Shown one piece after another: positions 30,938 through 41,656 of a DNA stretch of 64,000 nucleotides. How positions within the stretch are numbered: position 1 is the first letter of the stretch; every line of letters begins with the position of its first letter. Source of the stretch: Thalassoglobus polymorphus. GTDB taxonomy: Bacteria > Planctomycetota > Planctomycetia > Planctomycetales > Planctomycetaceae. A model generated the notes under the pieces. That model ran no database searches, was not told the origin of the DNA, and saw only the letters and a list, made by a program, of their open reading frames with translations. The position numbers and the translations under genes are program-made. Location: the NCBI RefSeq assembly GCF_007744255.1, contig NZ_CP036267.1, positions 4,134,001-4,198,000 on the forward strand, written 5' to 3'.

Positions 30938-31855
30938 TTACTCCACAACGATCGGTACGTCGTACTCGACGGCTTCTCCGTCAGCGGGCACGATGCGAAA
31001 GTGAATCACGACTTTGGATACGCCTGCCGGAATCTTGAGTCCGCCTTGTGCGTAGTGCGCTGGCTCCTCATCGGTGGTTGGTTCGTAAACAGTCGCAACT
31101 TCCTTGGCGAGTTCTTTCCCATCTTCGCCGAGCAGTGCATTGAACACTTTTGCATCATTCACCGGTTGGCCGTCTCGGGTAATTGAGACAGCAGGCTCAA
31201 CTTCTTCTCCAGCATGGAGATGCTTGCCGTGGTGGCCGAGCTTGATGATCAGCCCGGCGTGTTCTTTGGGTTCACCCTCCCATACCAACGCATCATCTTC
31301 TCCGTGAGAGTGGCCGTGGCTGCGATGAGCTTCTTCCTTGAAGTTGCCTGCGTACGGAGTGCCGTCAACGGCAGCGCTGATCGTTCCCTCATACTCCATC
31401 ACCGTTGCAAGGCCATCGTGTGTCCCAACAAAGCGGGAAGACTTTCCTTCGGGTTCGCCATCCAGAGGGACCGGTAGCAGGTCGGTCTGCAACTCCGGTT
31501 TCTTGATCGTCAACAGAACTGACTCGGTTGTGATCGGTACTGGCGTCTTCTCATCACTTCCGAGCACATAGACCGTCGCCTCCTTTTTGTCGTGATCGAC
31601 GGTGAACTCAACGTGATACGTGCCTCCGCCCCAGTCGGCCACTGTTCCGCCATGCGGGCCGACACCATGACCATGTCCACCCTCACCATGATCGTGCCCA
31701 CCGGGGCCGTGGTCGTGACCGTGATCCGATTCAGCGGATGCGCCGGTTCCCGATTGCTGGGATGAGGGAGTTTCCGATGGTTTGCTGCAACCCGTGACGA
31801 GCGACACCGTAAGCAGCGCCGTCATTGACAGGTATCCGATGCGAGAAATCTTCAT
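30938..31855 (-). CDS. His-rich lipoprotein of the metal-efflux operon
   Basis: A 305-residue lipoprotein: signal peptide ending in lipobox 'LVTGC' with Cys23. It then has a histidine/glycine-rich cluster with repeated HGHDHG-type units at about residues 45-68, and a second HGHSHG cluster near 180. The two flanking parts look like beta-sandwich domains ('GGTYHVEFTVDHDKKEATVY' and 'GQPVNDAKVFNAL'). The histidine clusters should bind Zn, Co, Ni or Cu in the periplasm. Placed between the RND pump and the DUF3147 gene on one strand, it probably buffers metal or passes it to the pump. Confidence 0.8.
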   Translation of the reverse strand: MKISRIGYLSMTALLTVSLVTGCSKPSETPSSQQSGTGASAESDHGHDHGPGGHDHGEGGHGHGVGPHGGTVADWGGGTYHVEFTVDHDKKEATVYVLGSDEKTPVPITTESVLLTIKKPELQTDLLPVPLDGEPEGKSSRFVGTHDGLATVMEYEGTISAAVDGTPYAGNFKEEAHRSHGHSHGEDDALVWEGEPKEHAGLIIKLGHHGKHLHAGEEVEPAVSITRDGQPVNDAKVFNALLGEDGKELAKEVATVYEPTTDEEPAHYAQGGLKIPAGVSKVVIHFRIVPADGEAVEYDVPIVVE

Positions 31856-31961
31856 TTCTGGTTCCTTTACTAAAACTGAGGGGAATTGAGGGTTCGTGGT
31901 TCAAATGCTGGCCGACTGCAATCTTGATGTTGAGGTGGCAGCCGAGCTGACGGAACAAGGA

Positions 31962-34900
31962 TTACGGCTCAATGTGTTCTCCTGATTCTTCGAGTTGCGT
32001 GAGTCTCATCGCATCCTTGCCACTGAAGGCCCAGAAGATTCCGGGATGGATTAGAAACTCACAGAAGGTTGATGTGATGAGCCCACCGAGAATGACGGTG
32101 GCCACTGGATAAAGAATCTCGCGCCCTGGCTCTTGTCCTCCAAGAACAAGCGGCAACAAGCCGAAACCGGCTGTGAGTGCGGTCATCAAGACAGGAGCGA
32201 GTCGTTCGAGGCTTCCCCGCAAGATCATCTCGCGACTGAAGTCTTCACCTTCCTCCTTCATCAAGTGGAAGTAGTGTGTGACGAGCAGAATCCCGTTTCT
32301 CACGGCGATGCCACCCAATGAAATGAAACCGACGAGGCTCGCGACCGTCAGCGATTGATGGGTCAACACCAACGCCAGAACTCCGCCAATGAAGGCGGTC
32401 GGCAACGCATTGAGAATCTGTAAGACGACGCGAACGGACGGAAACAGCAGCATCAGGACGACGAACATTCCCACAACGGAGACTCCCGCCAACACGACAA
32501 TGGTTCTTGTGGCACGCTGTTGACTCTCGAACTGCCCTCCGTATTCAATGAAGTAACCGACCGGCAGCTCGACCTGACTGTTGACTCGCTCGGTGATCTC
32601 CTTCACGGCACTGGCGAGGTCGCGATCCTGCGTGTTGCAGCGAATGACCATTCGACGACGTGCGTTTTCCCGATTGACGGCGTTTGGACCTGTTCCCGGG
32701 CCAATGTCGGCCAATTCACGAAGTTCGATCTGGCCTCGATCGTTTGGCAGATCAATTCTCAAACGCCCCAGGTTCGCATAGTCCGTCCGATAGTCTTCTT
32801 CGAGCCGCACCAGTAGATCGAAACGCCGTTGCCCCTCCAGAACCTGCGAGACGACTTCGCCCTGCAACGCCGTCTGCACAATGTTGGCAACGTAAGCGCG
32901 CGTGATGCCGTGAAAGGCCAGGTCATCGGCACGGAGTTGAATGTGAAGTTCCTCCGTGTGTTTGATCGGCTCGATCACGGGAGGCGTGATACCGTCTATG
33001 TTCTGAATGGTCGTCTTGACCTTCTCCGATAACTGTTGCAGGGTGTTGAGATCATCGCCGTGTATCTTGATCGCGATTTGTGCGTAAACACCGGACACCA
33101 TGTGGCTGATGAGGTGGGCCAACGGTTGTTCCACTTCAATCGAAACGCCGGGAACTTCTTCTCCCAAATCGTCCAGCAGTTTCTTGATAATCTCGTCACG
33201 ATCATGCTGGGCCTCGGGATTCATGCTGAGGATGTATTCACCAGCATTGACTGGCGAAGCGTGTTCATCCATTTCCGCTCGCCCCGTTCGCCGCACGAAG
33301 TGCAGGATCGCACCGTCCGGGTTTGACTCAGACTTCTGCATTTCGCGGAGCTTCCTGTCGATCAAGCCCGACGTTTCATTCGACGCAAGTAGCGACGATC
33401 CAGGTGGCAGGGTGACGTTGATCTGCACGCTGCCTTCGTCAAACTCGGGGAGAAAGTTGCGACCAAGATGAGCCATTTGCCAGCCCGAAAAGCCGACAGC
33501 AATCCAGGTCAACAGGAGCAATAACCCCGGAAACGCCATACTCAATCGGATCAGATAACTGACCATCCATTTCATGGATCGCAGGAGGAGGCCGTCCTGT
33601 TCAGCGTGTGTCGCCTTCGATTGCGGAAGCAGGTAATACGACAACACTGGCGTGACGGTAAGCGAAACGAACAGTGAAGCCAGAATTGAAATGATGTACG
33701 CCACACCGAGCGGCGTGAACAAGCGACCTTCCACCCCCGAGAGCGCAAAGAGCGGAAGGAACACAAGAATCACAACCGCCGTCCCAAAGACGATGGCACT
33801 GCGGATTTCTTTGCTTGCTTCGTAAACGACCTGGATCGCGGGTCGAGGCGTTTCGAGTGCGTTGTTCTCTTTCAACCGTCGAAAGATGTTCTCGACGTCG
33901 ACGATGGCATCATCGACAAGCTCTCCCATTGCGACGGCCAAGCCCCCCAGCGTCATCACGTTGATGGATAGCTCCGTACCAGACAGCCATCCAATCACAC
34001 GAAACACCAACGTCGTGATGACCAACGAAAGAGGAATGGCTGTCAGCGTGATGAACGTCGTGCGGAAGTTCAGAAGGAACAGAAACAGAATGATGATGAC
34101 CAGCCCCGCACCCAGGATGAGTGCTTCGCCGACGTTGAAAATGCCTCGGTCGATAAAGTTGCGAAGCTGAAACAACTCCGAATTGATCACGATGTCTGCC
34201 GTCAGCGATTCTTCCGCTTCGGCGAATGCCGTTTCCAGCCGTTCAGTCAAATCACGAGTATCAACATGCGGCTGCTTGACGATGGTAAAAACAACGCCGG
34301 GGCGACCGCTGACACTTCCATCACCCCGTTTGAACTCCGCTCCCTCCACCACACTGGCAACTTGTCCCAACAGAACTGCACGCTTCTCGTTGGCTTTCAC
34401 CGGAATCTGACGCAGATCATGCAGCACGCGATCGGGTTCCGGCCCGAGCCGTCCAAGGACTCGAATGGGGCGTTCCGTTTCACCGGTGACCGCGAAACCG
34501 CCGCTTGTGTTGATGTTACTTTCTTTGAGTGCCTGCTCAACGTCCTGTAATGTGACGCCGTATTCCAACAGGGCCGTCGGATCAATCCTGACTTGGTACT
34601 GCTTCTTGTCACCTCCCAGAATGAACGCTTCCGCAACACCAGTCACTTTCAGTATGCGTGGCCGAATAATCCAATCCGACGTCGTTCGTAGCGACAGGCG
34701 TCTCGATTCGTCGGAAGGGAAGTCAACTTCGTGCTGCTTGCCGTCGATGGTGATGATCGCGACATGAGAGTCCTCTGCCTGCTGGAGAGAGTCCTCCGAT
34801 GTCGACTCAATCCAATCGACACTTTCGACATCCACTTCCTTCCAGGTACTGACCTGATTTCGCTCTACCGGCTGCCAAACCTTCAATTCTGGAGCTTGGT

Positions 34901-35414
34901 CGTCTCCGCCGACCAACTCGACAAGCAGCCCGGTCCTGCCGACAGGATAAAGTTCTCCGCCGTTTGGTCCCTGTTGTCGATAGATTCCCGCGACGACGAT
35001 CTGCCCCATAATTGATGCAGGCGGCGTCATCTGAGGCAGAATCCCTTCTGGCAACACGCTACCCAAAGTCGTCAGGCGTTCCTGGACCGTCTGCCGAGCG
35101 GCTCGAATATCGGTGTTCCAGTCGAACTCGATATAGACGACGTTGAGGCCAGCCGTGGATTGGCTCCGAACCGCCTGAACTCCGCTGGCACCAAGAAGCG
35201 CAATTTCAATCGGTTGAGTGACGAGAGTTTCCACTTCTTCCGTAGCAAGTCCTGGGCACTCGGTAATGATGATGACTCGCGGTCGGTCGAGGTCAGGAAA
35301 GACATCAATCGGCATTTGTGAGGTAAGATAAGAGCCGTACACCAGCATGAACATGCTGACCACGAGCACGAGCATTCGGTATCGGAGTGCAAATCGAATA
35401 ATCGCGTTGAGCAT
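31962..35414 (-). CDS. Heavy-metal RND efflux pump (CusA/CzcA family)
   Basis: A 1150-residue inner-membrane pump, slightly longer than the usual 1030-1060. It shows the N-terminal helix and 'IDVFPDLDRPRVIIITECPG', the TM4 signature 'GGLAVAMGELVDDAIVDVEN', and the duplicate 12-helix layout ending 'SGKDAMRLTQLEESGEHIEP'. An insert at about residues 165-240, in the first periplasmic porter region, accounts for the added length. It would export divalent or monovalent metal ions by proton antiport, together with the adaptor and TolC-like proteins encoded just upstream. The ATG at 35414 follows GGAAAG and lies 10 bases after the adaptor stop; a longer start at 35474 would overlap the adaptor. Confidence 0.93.
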   Translation of the reverse strand: MLNAIIRFALRYRMLVLVVSMFMLVYGSYLTSQMPIDVFPDLDRPRVIIITECPGLATEEVETLVTQPIEIALLGASGVQAVRSQSTAGLNVVYIEFDWNTDIRAARQTVQERLTTLGSVLPEGILPQMTPPASIMGQIVVAGIYRQQGPNGGELYPVGRTGLLVELVGGDDQAPELKVWQPVERNQVSTWKEVDVESVDWIESTSEDSLQQAEDSHVAIITIDGKQHEVDFPSDESRRLSLRTTSDWIIRPRILKVTGVAEAFILGGDKKQYQVRIDPTALLEYGVTLQDVEQALKESNINTSGGFAVTGETERPIRVLGRLGPEPDRVLHDLRQIPVKANEKRAVLLGQVASVVEGAEFKRGDGSVSGRPGVVFTIVKQPHVDTRDLTERLETAFAEAEESLTADIVINSELFQLRNFIDRGIFNVGEALILGAGLVIIILFLFLLNFRTTFITLTAIPLSLVITTLVFRVIGWLSGTELSINVMTLGGLAVAMGELVDDAIVDVENIFRRLKENNALETPRPAIQVVYEASKEIRSAIVFGTAVVILVFLPLFALSGVEGRLFTPLGVAYIISILASLFVSLTVTPVLSYYLLPQSKATHAEQDGLLLRSMKWMVSYLIRLSMAFPGLLLLLTWIAVGFSGWQMAHLGRNFLPEFDEGSVQINVTLPPGSSLLASNETSGLIDRKLREMQKSESNPDGAILHFVRRTGRAEMDEHASPVNAGEYILSMNPEAQHDRDEIIKKLLDDLGEEVPGVSIEVEQPLAHLISHMVSGVYAQIAIKIHGDDLNTLQQLSEKVKTTIQNIDGITPPVIEPIKHTEELHIQLRADDLAFHGITRAYVANIVQTALQGEVVSQVLEGQRRFDLLVRLEEDYRTDYANLGRLRIDLPNDRGQIELRELADIGPGTGPNAVNRENARRRMVIRCNTQDRDLASAVKEITERVNSQVELPVGYFIEYGGQFESQQRATRTIVVLAGVSVVGMFVVLMLLFPSVRVVLQILNALPTAFIGGVLALVLTHQSLTVASLVGFISLGGIAVRNGILLVTHYFHLMKEEGEDFSREMILRGSLERLAPVLMTALTAGFGLLPLVLGGQEPGREILYPVATVILGGLITSTFCEFLIHPGIFWAFSGKDAMRLTQLEESGEHIEP

Positions 35415-35424
35415 TGTGCTTTCC

Positions 35425-36834
35425 TCAATGGCTGGCGTGGACGGTACCGTCCGCATGAACATGAACGTCGGCACGCACGCCGCTCGCCGCTTGTGCTTTC
35501 AGCACCCGATTGAGTGACGCCGCAGCCCCTTGCGCAAGAAAGAGACCGCGTGTCACACTTCCATCGTTGGCGATGACGATGTTCCTGCGATCTTCATGGA
35601 GCACATGCACCGCGATGCGGTTGAACAGATCACCATTCTGCTGGAACACGTAGGCTTCGGGCCCTTCTCGAACGACAGCCGCACTGGGCAGCACTAACAC
35701 ATTGGTGAGTTCCTCAACGGGAACGTGCAGGCGAACTCGCTGACCTGGCCGAAATCTCCAGACAACAAACGTTTCACCGTTTTTCGTGTAAGCTCGCGAT
35801 TGATTCGTCAATGGGATAAAGAAATCGAACGTCCGGCTGGCCTCGTCGATCGAGTTCGAGAGATAGCGAATTTCGAATGTCTGATTGAGGATTGGCCAGT
35901 TCTCAGGCTCGTCTTCTGCAAACTCGACGGAGATATTCCAGCAATTCTGAGCAGCCTTCTCCAGATAGGGGGCCTCACGTTTGAACGCGTGACCTTCAAG
36001 GTAAAGTGAACTGTGATTGGCCAGAGTAATGAGCAGTTGCCCCGCCTGAACTTGCTGGCCAAGTTCGGCATTCAGTTCCTGCACCTCAAACGCGAAACCA
36101 TCGGATTCATCAGCGGCTTGTTCAAACGCCGCTTGCTGAATGGTGACAAGTTGCTCTTCTGCTTTGACGCGTGGTGGTGCCACGACGTCAACGGTTGATA
36201 CAAACTCTCCTCCGGCCACTCGTTCGATCTGCTCGGGATTCAAGCCGCGTGTGAGCAAGTCTTGGCGATGTGCCTGAATGACAGCTTGTTGCCGTCGCAA
36301 TTCATTCTCCAAGTCAATGACCTGCTTCCCGGAGATACTTCCTTTCTCTGCCAAAGGTCTGAGACGAGCCAGTTGCTCCTCAGCAATTTGGACATCCTTG
36401 GTCGAACTGAATAGCTGCTTTTGGGTGCTTTGCAGGTATTCGCTAAACAGACGCAGTGTGAACAGTCGATCTCCGGGGCGGACGGTGTCGCCTGGAAACG
36501 CATGGACTTCTGCAACAACGCCCACCGCCGGGGATGTCACGCCACGATCAGATTGCCCTGGACGATCGACAATCGCCCCAGGAACCTGAATCGTTCGCCA
36601 ATACGTTTGCGGACGTGCTGGTTTTGCGACGAGTTCGAGATTCTTACGTGCCTGAGCAGACAGCTTCAGCACTTTCGGTTCTTCAACAGGTGGAGCAGCA
36701 TCCTCCACATGCGATTCTGGCGCATTCGATGCCAGCATTGGCTGCCAATAGTCACGGGTAAACCAAGCTGCGGTTGCTATCGCAGCGAGGATTACCGCGC
36801 CACCCAGTGGGCGCAGGAGTCTTGTGTATCGCAT
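35425..36834 (-). CDS. RND efflux periplasmic adaptor (membrane fusion protein)
   Basis: A 469-residue adaptor. It has one N-terminal membrane anchor (about residues 11-27), a lipoyl/barrel-sandwich half-motif ('GVVAEVHAFPGDTVRPGDRL'), and a coiled-coil hairpin (about 130-205, 'QLARLRPLAEKGSISGKQVI'). A returning half-motif ('LNAELGQQVQAGQLLITLAN') and the beta-barrel and membrane-proximal domains follow. It bridges the RND pump and the outer-membrane channel. A short tail with His residues (HVHADGTVHASH) ends the protein and may bind metal. The pump gene follows after 10 bases. Confidence 0.9.
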   Translation of the reverse strand: MRYTRLLRPLGGAVILAAIATAAWFTRDYWQPMLASNAPESHVEDAAPPVEEPKVLKLSAQARKNLELVAKPARPQTYWRTIQVPGAIVDRPGQSDRGVTSPAVGVVAEVHAFPGDTVRPGDRLFTLRLFSEYLQSTQKQLFSSTKDVQIAEEQLARLRPLAEKGSISGKQVIDLENELRRQQAVIQAHRQDLLTRGLNPEQIERVAGGEFVSTVDVVAPPRVKAEEQLVTIQQAAFEQAADESDGFAFEVQELNAELGQQVQAGQLLITLANHSSLYLEGHAFKREAPYLEKAAQNCWNISVEFAEDEPENWPILNQTFEIRYLSNSIDEASRTFDFFIPLTNQSRAYTKNGETFVVWRFRPGQRVRLHVPVEELTNVLVLPSAAVVREGPEAYVFQQNGDLFNRIAVHVLHEDRRNIVIANDGSVTRGLFLAQGAAASLNRVLKAQAASGVRADVHVHADGTVHASH

Positions 36835-37036
36835 GATAATTTGATCTCGAAATCGCTGACAAAAGAGTGATCGTCGCGCCTCCGAAAATGAGAGGCCGCA
36901 GACGTTGTCGATACAGGGACTCAGAGTTTCAGACTGCGCATCGCTTCATTGACATGCGACGAGAGAACTCTGAGCAACGCTACAAAGAGGGAGCCGCCAT
37001 CCTCACGAATTGAACGGAGACGGGGCTATGCGAGCG

Positions 37037-37462
37037 TTAGCAGCGAATCGAGAGAAACTGTAAATAGAGCGCGCAATGCGGGCGCGGAGCGACTGTCTGT
37101 CGGTGCTGCCAAGGAATACAGCCTGGCACAGTGATCGCCTGTGAAATGTCTTCACAGAGCCATGCGACACAAAAGTCCACACCAGTAATGCGAACGATCT
37201 CGCCATCACGAAAGAGCTGTTCGTCACCAGTGTAGACAGCCGTCGAATCGTGGTCCGAATGCTGCTGACTGGTGGATGGCAAAGAATCGTGGTCGTCATG
37301 CTGACCATGATGCGTATGGCCATCATGCAGATGGAAGTGTAGACGATCCGAATGACCTTCTGGCTCACCAATCAACGATCCAGCATGCGAATGAGGCACA
37401 GCGAAAACGCTCTGGCTCACCAGCAGTAGAAGGATCAGGATTGAAGAAACAGCTCGATTCAT
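37037..37462 (-). CDS. Small exported His-rich protein
   Basis: A 141-residue protein with a Sec signal peptide (hydrophobic residues 7-21, cleavage near 'VFA'). A histidine/aspartate-rich middle ('HFHLHDGHTHHGQHDDHD') follows, and the C-terminal half has four cysteines ('VDFCVAWLCEDIS'...). No named family is recognised. It lies between the TolC-like and adaptor genes of the metal operon on the same strand, with 136 and 202 bases of spacing. A periplasmic metal-binding or sensing role is a fair guess from composition and place. Confidence 0.65.
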   Translation of the reverse strand: MNRAVSSILILLLLVSQSVFAVPHSHAGSLIGEPEGHSDRLHFHLHDGHTHHGQHDDHDSLPSTSQQHSDHDSTAVYTGDEQLFRDGEIVRITGVDFCVAWLCEDISQAITVPGCIPWQHRQTVAPRPHCALYLQFLSIRC

Positions 37463-37598
37463 ACTTGCGCAATCGCTCCGCAGAAGAAATATCTTGACGC
37501 GGAATCATACCTCCCATTTGCAGGGTGGTCAATTCCAGCTTGGGAACGGCCTTGAACGATAAGGCGAAACACTGTGGTTTCGCTGGCAACCAGCTTTG

Positions 37599-39233
37599 CT
37601 ATTGGCCACTTAGTGCCTGTCCCCGAAGGCTGTCGTCACCATCGTAGGTCTCAATTTCGGTCAGCCCACCGCTCAACAGTAAACCATCCAGTTTCGCGTT
37701 CGCTTGGGCGAGTTGCCCCAACGCCACGACATACTTGATGTTGGCGTCGTAGAACGCCCGTCGAGTGGTTAGGACTCGCAGGAAGTCAAACTCGCCCGAA
37801 TCTCGCGCCGACTGCATCAAATCCATCGCTTCTCTGGCCTTGGGAAGGATGACCTTTTCGTAACGCTGGACCGTCGCGTCCGCGACTTGATATTCACGCA
37901 TCACGCGTGCCAAGTCCCGCCGGATACTCATCTGAATGCGTTCCACGTTTCTGATCGCCTCACAATACTCAGAGTGAGCTGCCTGAATGTTTCCCTGGTT
38001 TTTATTGTGAACAGGCACAGGCATGCTGAGTTGCAGGTTGATGAAGCCCTGGCCTGTTCCATTATCGTGACCGGCACCAAGCTGGCCGGTGACATTGGAG
38101 ATTGGTTGGTTCTGTTGACGTTGAAGGTTTGACCTGGCCCGATCCACACGAGCCTGAGCTGCGGATAAAAGCGGACTTCTTGCAACGATCTGTGCATATT
38201 CAGTGTCCGTCTCACGCAGCTGTTCTACCGAATTGAGTTCTCCGACGAGTTCAGATTGAGCCATATCTGGGATACCGGCTAACGCAGCCAACTCATTCCA
38301 GGCCGCAGAGTAATCAAACTCCGCTTGCTGAATTGCCAAGTCGATCTCGCTCAACTGAATTTCCGATTGCAGCACATCAGGTTTCGCTCCGACACTGGCC
38401 TTCACCCGATCTTCCGAGACGGTCACGCCTTTGAGTGCGACGTCTCGAAACTCACGGGAGAGTTCAAGCCGTTGCTGAGCAGCGAGCGCTTCGTAGAACG
38501 CCAGGCGAATATCCGTGCGAAGCCGTTGCCTTTGAGTTTCGACCAGCCAGTTCATGGCGTTGACGTCGTGGCCAATCACTTGTTGGTTCCACGCCAGCTT
38601 GTCACCTCGAACAAATGTTTGCTCGACAAAGAATGAATGCTGATCTGTTCCGGCGTCTGCTAACTGTGCGCCGTTGTATCCAACGATAGGATTCGGTTTG
38701 AGGCCGACTTGAATCCGAATGCCCTGCGCTCGTGCCGCTGCTGCTGCGGCTTGTTGAATGGCGGGATTGTTGGCAAGAGCTAACTGCTCGATCGCCGCCA
38801 ACGTCAGTCCGTTGTCGGCCTCGACCTTCGATGGAGTGGGGATCGGTGCCAACTCCATTGGAGCCGCAAGTTGAATGCCATCGACAGACGGCTCGTTAGT
38901 CGAATCGGCTGTGTCGATTTGGTGTCCAACGGTTTGAACAACACTTCGATGAGAATCAACCGCATCACCGATGTTGGCTAGAATTTGGGAATCGTGGGTG
39001 TCCGAAATCGGCCTCGCTGCACTGTCGTTCGTCACTGCTTGACGGGCCGTTGAGCAACCAGTCGCGAGAATCAGCAACGATACGCCGAGGGAGTAGAACG
39101 GACCTCGTGCTTTGCTCAGCGACGTACGGAAAGAGTGAACATTCGTGCCGAGTGCTATACGACGCAACGCTGCCCTTCGAGTTGTGGTGACCAACTCGCC
39201 AACCGACTTGAAACAATGCTGTAATGCCGACAT
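37599..39233 (-). CDS. TolC-family outer-membrane efflux lipoprotein
   Basis: A 544-residue outer-membrane factor and the first gene of the metal-efflux run. Two TolC-type repeats are visible, each a long helical hairpin ('[21 protein letters not shown]' near residue 145; '[20 protein letters not shown]' near 340). A lipobox 'LILATGC' puts the lipid on Cys60. That leaves an unusually long stretch of about 45 residues before the signal peptide, so the true start may be a downstream non-ATG codon. GGAAGG lies before the ATG at 39233. It would form the exit channel for the RND pump. No gene is seen in the 315-base gap upstream (39234-39548), which should hold the operon promoter. Confidence 0.87.
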   Translation of the reverse strand: MSALQHCFKSVGELVTTTRRAALRRIALGTNVHSFRTSLSKARGPFYSLGVSLLILATGCSTARQAVTNDSAARPISDTHDSQILANIGDAVDSHRSVVQTVGHQIDTADSTNEPSVDGIQLAAPMELAPIPTPSKVEADNGLTLAAIEQLALANNPAIQQAAAAAARAQGIRIQVGLKPNPIVGYNGAQLADAGTDQHSFFVEQTFVRGDKLAWNQQVIGHDVNAMNWLVETQRQRLRTDIRLAFYEALAAQQRLELSREFRDVALKGVTVSEDRVKASVGAKPDVLQSEIQLSEIDLAIQQAEFDYSAAWNELAALAGIPDMAQSELVGELNSVEQLRETDTEYAQIVARSPLLSAAQARVDRARSNLQRQQNQPISNVTGQLGAGHDNGTGQGFINLQLSMPVPVHNKNQGNIQAAHSEYCEAIRNVERIQMSIRRDLARVMREYQVADATVQRYEKVILPKAREAMDLMQSARDSGEFDFLRVLTTRRAFYDANIKYVVALGQLAQANAKLDGLLLSGGLTEIETYDGDDSLRGQALSGQ

Positions 39234-39548
39234 CCCTGGCCTTCCGTGGGCTTGGTGAATGAACTGTCGGCACGGCTCCCGCTTTCCGTATCGGATTCTT
39301 CGCTACGCTCAAAACCGGCAAAAGTCAGGAAGAACGCGTATTCCGCGTTATCCATAACGCATCGGTCACTGAATCCTTACAACCGTCACAGTTTGAACGC
39401 ATAAAGTGACCCCACCTGAACCGAGTTCGAGTTCTACGCGATGCCCCCTGACATCTATGTAGCATCCAGCTTGACATCAGTTGCGTTGTGATCAGCCGTC
39501 AAAGCTGATACCCGCGTTCCGACCGTACAAACGAGAGCATCGGCTCAT

Positions 39549-40193
39549 CTACTCCATATCGCAGTCCTCATCAGGATCGACCGACGTATCAACCCATTCC
39601 TCGTGAGTCTCGTCGCTATACAAATCAAACAAGCGGCGATTGATCGGACGGTTTGCACGAGCTTCCTGCCGCGATTTGACTTCATCCCACAAGGACTGCG
39701 ATTCCTCGCCGGACATCGAACCATGTTCAAGCAAATACAATGCGAAAGCCTGAATCATCTCGACGGTATTGGCATGACTGACGTACACGGCCGCCCGTGC
39801 GATCTGTCTTTCAAGCATATGTTGTCCAAAATCGCCGTCTGACCAAACGTAGCTGTGGGATTCGGTGGCAAGTTGCCAGTCGAACGGAAACTGTTGCACT
39901 CGTGCGATCGAGCAAGGTTCGCCCCGAAATTGCAGTTCTGAGGCAGGACCACAGAGTGCAACCGCAGTCAGGTTGTCCATCATTCGTGTGTGCTCGCTGG
40001 TTCCAGGCGGCAAACGGACTTCACGCGGCTCAACGATCGTCCGTTCGTCAATCCATTGTTTTCCCCTGGCTTCCTCGAAGATTGAATCTGGGAACTCATC
40101 GAGCGACAGTCGGAAAACAGGAAACTGAAAACCAATCGCTGCGTATGCGTGACCGGCAACGTGCCAGGCTTGTGCTTCAAGCTGCTGTGACAT
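39549..40193 (-). CDS. Unknown protein with a damaged M41-like zinc motif
   Basis: A 214-residue protein. Its N-terminus, 'AWHVAGHAYAAI' (residues 9-20), mirrors the HEAGHA helix of FtsH-type M41 peptidases, but the catalytic Glu is Val12. Downstream, 'MDNLTAVALCGPASELQFRG' resembles the region M41 proteins use around their third zinc ligand. It is thus probably a non-catalytic relative. The ATG at 40193 follows GGAAGGAGAG and overlaps the preceding gene's stop by 17 bases. Function unknown. No other domain is recognised, and the C-terminus is acidic (DPDEDCDME). Confidence 0.6.
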   Translation of the reverse strand: MSQQLEAQAWHVAGHAYAAIGFQFPVFRLSLDEFPDSIFEEARGKQWIDERTIVEPREVRLPPGTSEHTRMMDNLTAVALCGPASELQFRGEPCSIARVQQFPFDWQLATESHSYVWSDGDFGQHMLERQIARAAVYVSHANTVEMIQAFALYLLEHGSMSGEESQSLWDEVKSRQEARANRPINRRLFDLYSDETHEEWVDTSVDPDEDCDME

Positions 40194-41547
40194 GACTCTC
40201 CTTCCGTAATAAATCGTTTTGGATCTCCGCTTTTTGCTCGATGTTCCGCGCGGCTCGCTGGATTCGCTCCACTTCACATTCGACGGCTTGCAGTTCGTTG
40301 TCTGTTGGAAGAAGACCTCGATGCGTCATCTCCTCGAAGTCCCACAGGTTCTTGACAATCAACCGTAGTGCTAAACGAGCCATCCCGATCGTTCGGCCTT
40401 GGACATTGCTTGACTTCAGAATCGAGATAACTGCTTCTTTGCCGAGATGCCCAGGAACTGCCGACGAAACGTCAACTCGATCATTCACGCAGTTTTTGAG
40501 ACGAGTGGCAGCCAGACGAGAAAGCCGACTCAAACACTTCGACTCAGCGAGGAGCCGACGATCGCAAGTCACATCGACTCGGTGTTGAAGTTTCTCAAGG
40601 CTGCCACGTGCCCTTGCGAGGCGACTGAGTACCTCACCAAATTTCACCGTATCGAAAACCATATCGTCGGGTTGTGGGGCAATGGATCGGAACCGCCCCT
40701 CGATGACACCATTGATGCGGTGACGTTGACGCACATCCGAGGTTCGGCTGAGGAACAAGATTGCCCCACGCGACTGAGGTCGGACTGGATCAAAAAGTGC
40801 AGGCATAACTGAATGGCCGCAGTTTTCGATCAGTGTTTCGACAGCGTTTGCGAACTGAATCGCCCGCTTGAGTTTCGGGAATGTGGTCTTCGTTTGCGTT
40901 GCAATCTGTTCAGCGAGTTGCCGCGCCGGGCAATGCATTGCAAGGCTGAACCATTCGCAGAGTGGAGATTTGCTCTCCGCAGCGACTCGGCGACGGACTT
41001 CGAGAAAGCGTCTCCCGTCAAAGCATTCGCGTTGGAGTCCAGATGCCACCTTCTTCGTTCGTCGTGGTTCTTTGATGAATTCCACAAAGACTTCGGTAGA
41101 ACAAATCCGAGTTGCGAGTGCCTTGCGAAAGACTGCCGTTGATGGACGATCAGGAGCGTGAAAGAAGTGGGACGGGCATTTTTCCCGGCAGTCATTGGCT
41201 CCGAACTTCGCCACGGGAACCGATGCGGTGGGCAGTTCAATCAAAGCCTTGGCCCACTGATGTTCCACGTTCGAGTCCGCATTTTCGGAATACCAGATTT
41301 CGCAGAGCAGAGCATGCTCGCGAAAATAATCGACGTTCCAGTGCATCCGCTTGCCGTCAGCATGTTGGCGTTTGTGGCGGGCCAGACGACGGTCGAGTCC
41401 ACCTGGACCGCAAGCACTGCCGACATACAAATACCAACCCGGTAGAAACTTGTGCTGTGCTCCCTTTCGATCGAAGGTGATGGCGGTTTTCCGAGGCAAG
41501 TAAAAGACCAGGACATAGACTCCTGGAGATTTGGGAATGGAGTGCAT
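40177..41547 (-). CDS. DUF123 (GIY-YIG-like) domain protein with unknown C-terminal part
   Basis: A 456-residue protein. The first roughly 125 residues are a DUF123-type GIY-YIG-like domain ('SPGVYVLVFYLPR' and 'FLPGWYLYVGSACGPGGLDRRLARH'), including the Tyr pair and the Arg that suggest a nuclease fold. The remaining 320 residues are Arg-rich and unassigned; 'AEQIATQTKTTFPKLKRAIQ' could be an HTH. The ATG at 41547 has AAGGGGAG upstream and puts the domain at the N-terminus. The gene is coupled by overlap to the M41-like gene after it. Confidence 0.7.
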   Translation of the reverse strand: MHSIPKSPGVYVLVFYLPRKTAITFDRKGAQHKFLPGWYLYVGSACGPGGLDRRLARHKRQHADGKRMHWNVDYFREHALLCEIWYSENADSNVEHQWAKALIELPTASVPVAKFGANDCREKCPSHFFHAPDRPSTAVFRKALATRICSTEVFVEFIKEPRRTKKVASGLQRECFDGRRFLEVRRRVAAESKSPLCEWFSLAMHCPARQLAEQIATQTKTTFPKLKRAIQFANAVETLIENCGHSVMPALFDPVRPQSRGAILFLSRTSDVRQRHRINGVIEGRFRSIAPQPDDMVFDTVKFGEVLSRLARARGSLEKLQHRVDVTCDRRLLAESKCLSRLSRLAATRLKNCVNDRVDVSSAVPGHLGKEAVISILKSSNVQGRTIGMARLALRLIVKNLWDFEEMTHRGLLPTDNELQAVECEVERIQRAARNIEQKAEIQNDLLRKESHVTAA

Positions 41548-41656
41548 AGGGCTCCCCTTATCGACCGACCGAATCGTCTTGAATCGGCCGGTCGTGAAAA
41601 GGTAGGCACTCCCTCTTGGTGAGCCAGACTTGATAGGGGACAAAATGGTGGCTGCT

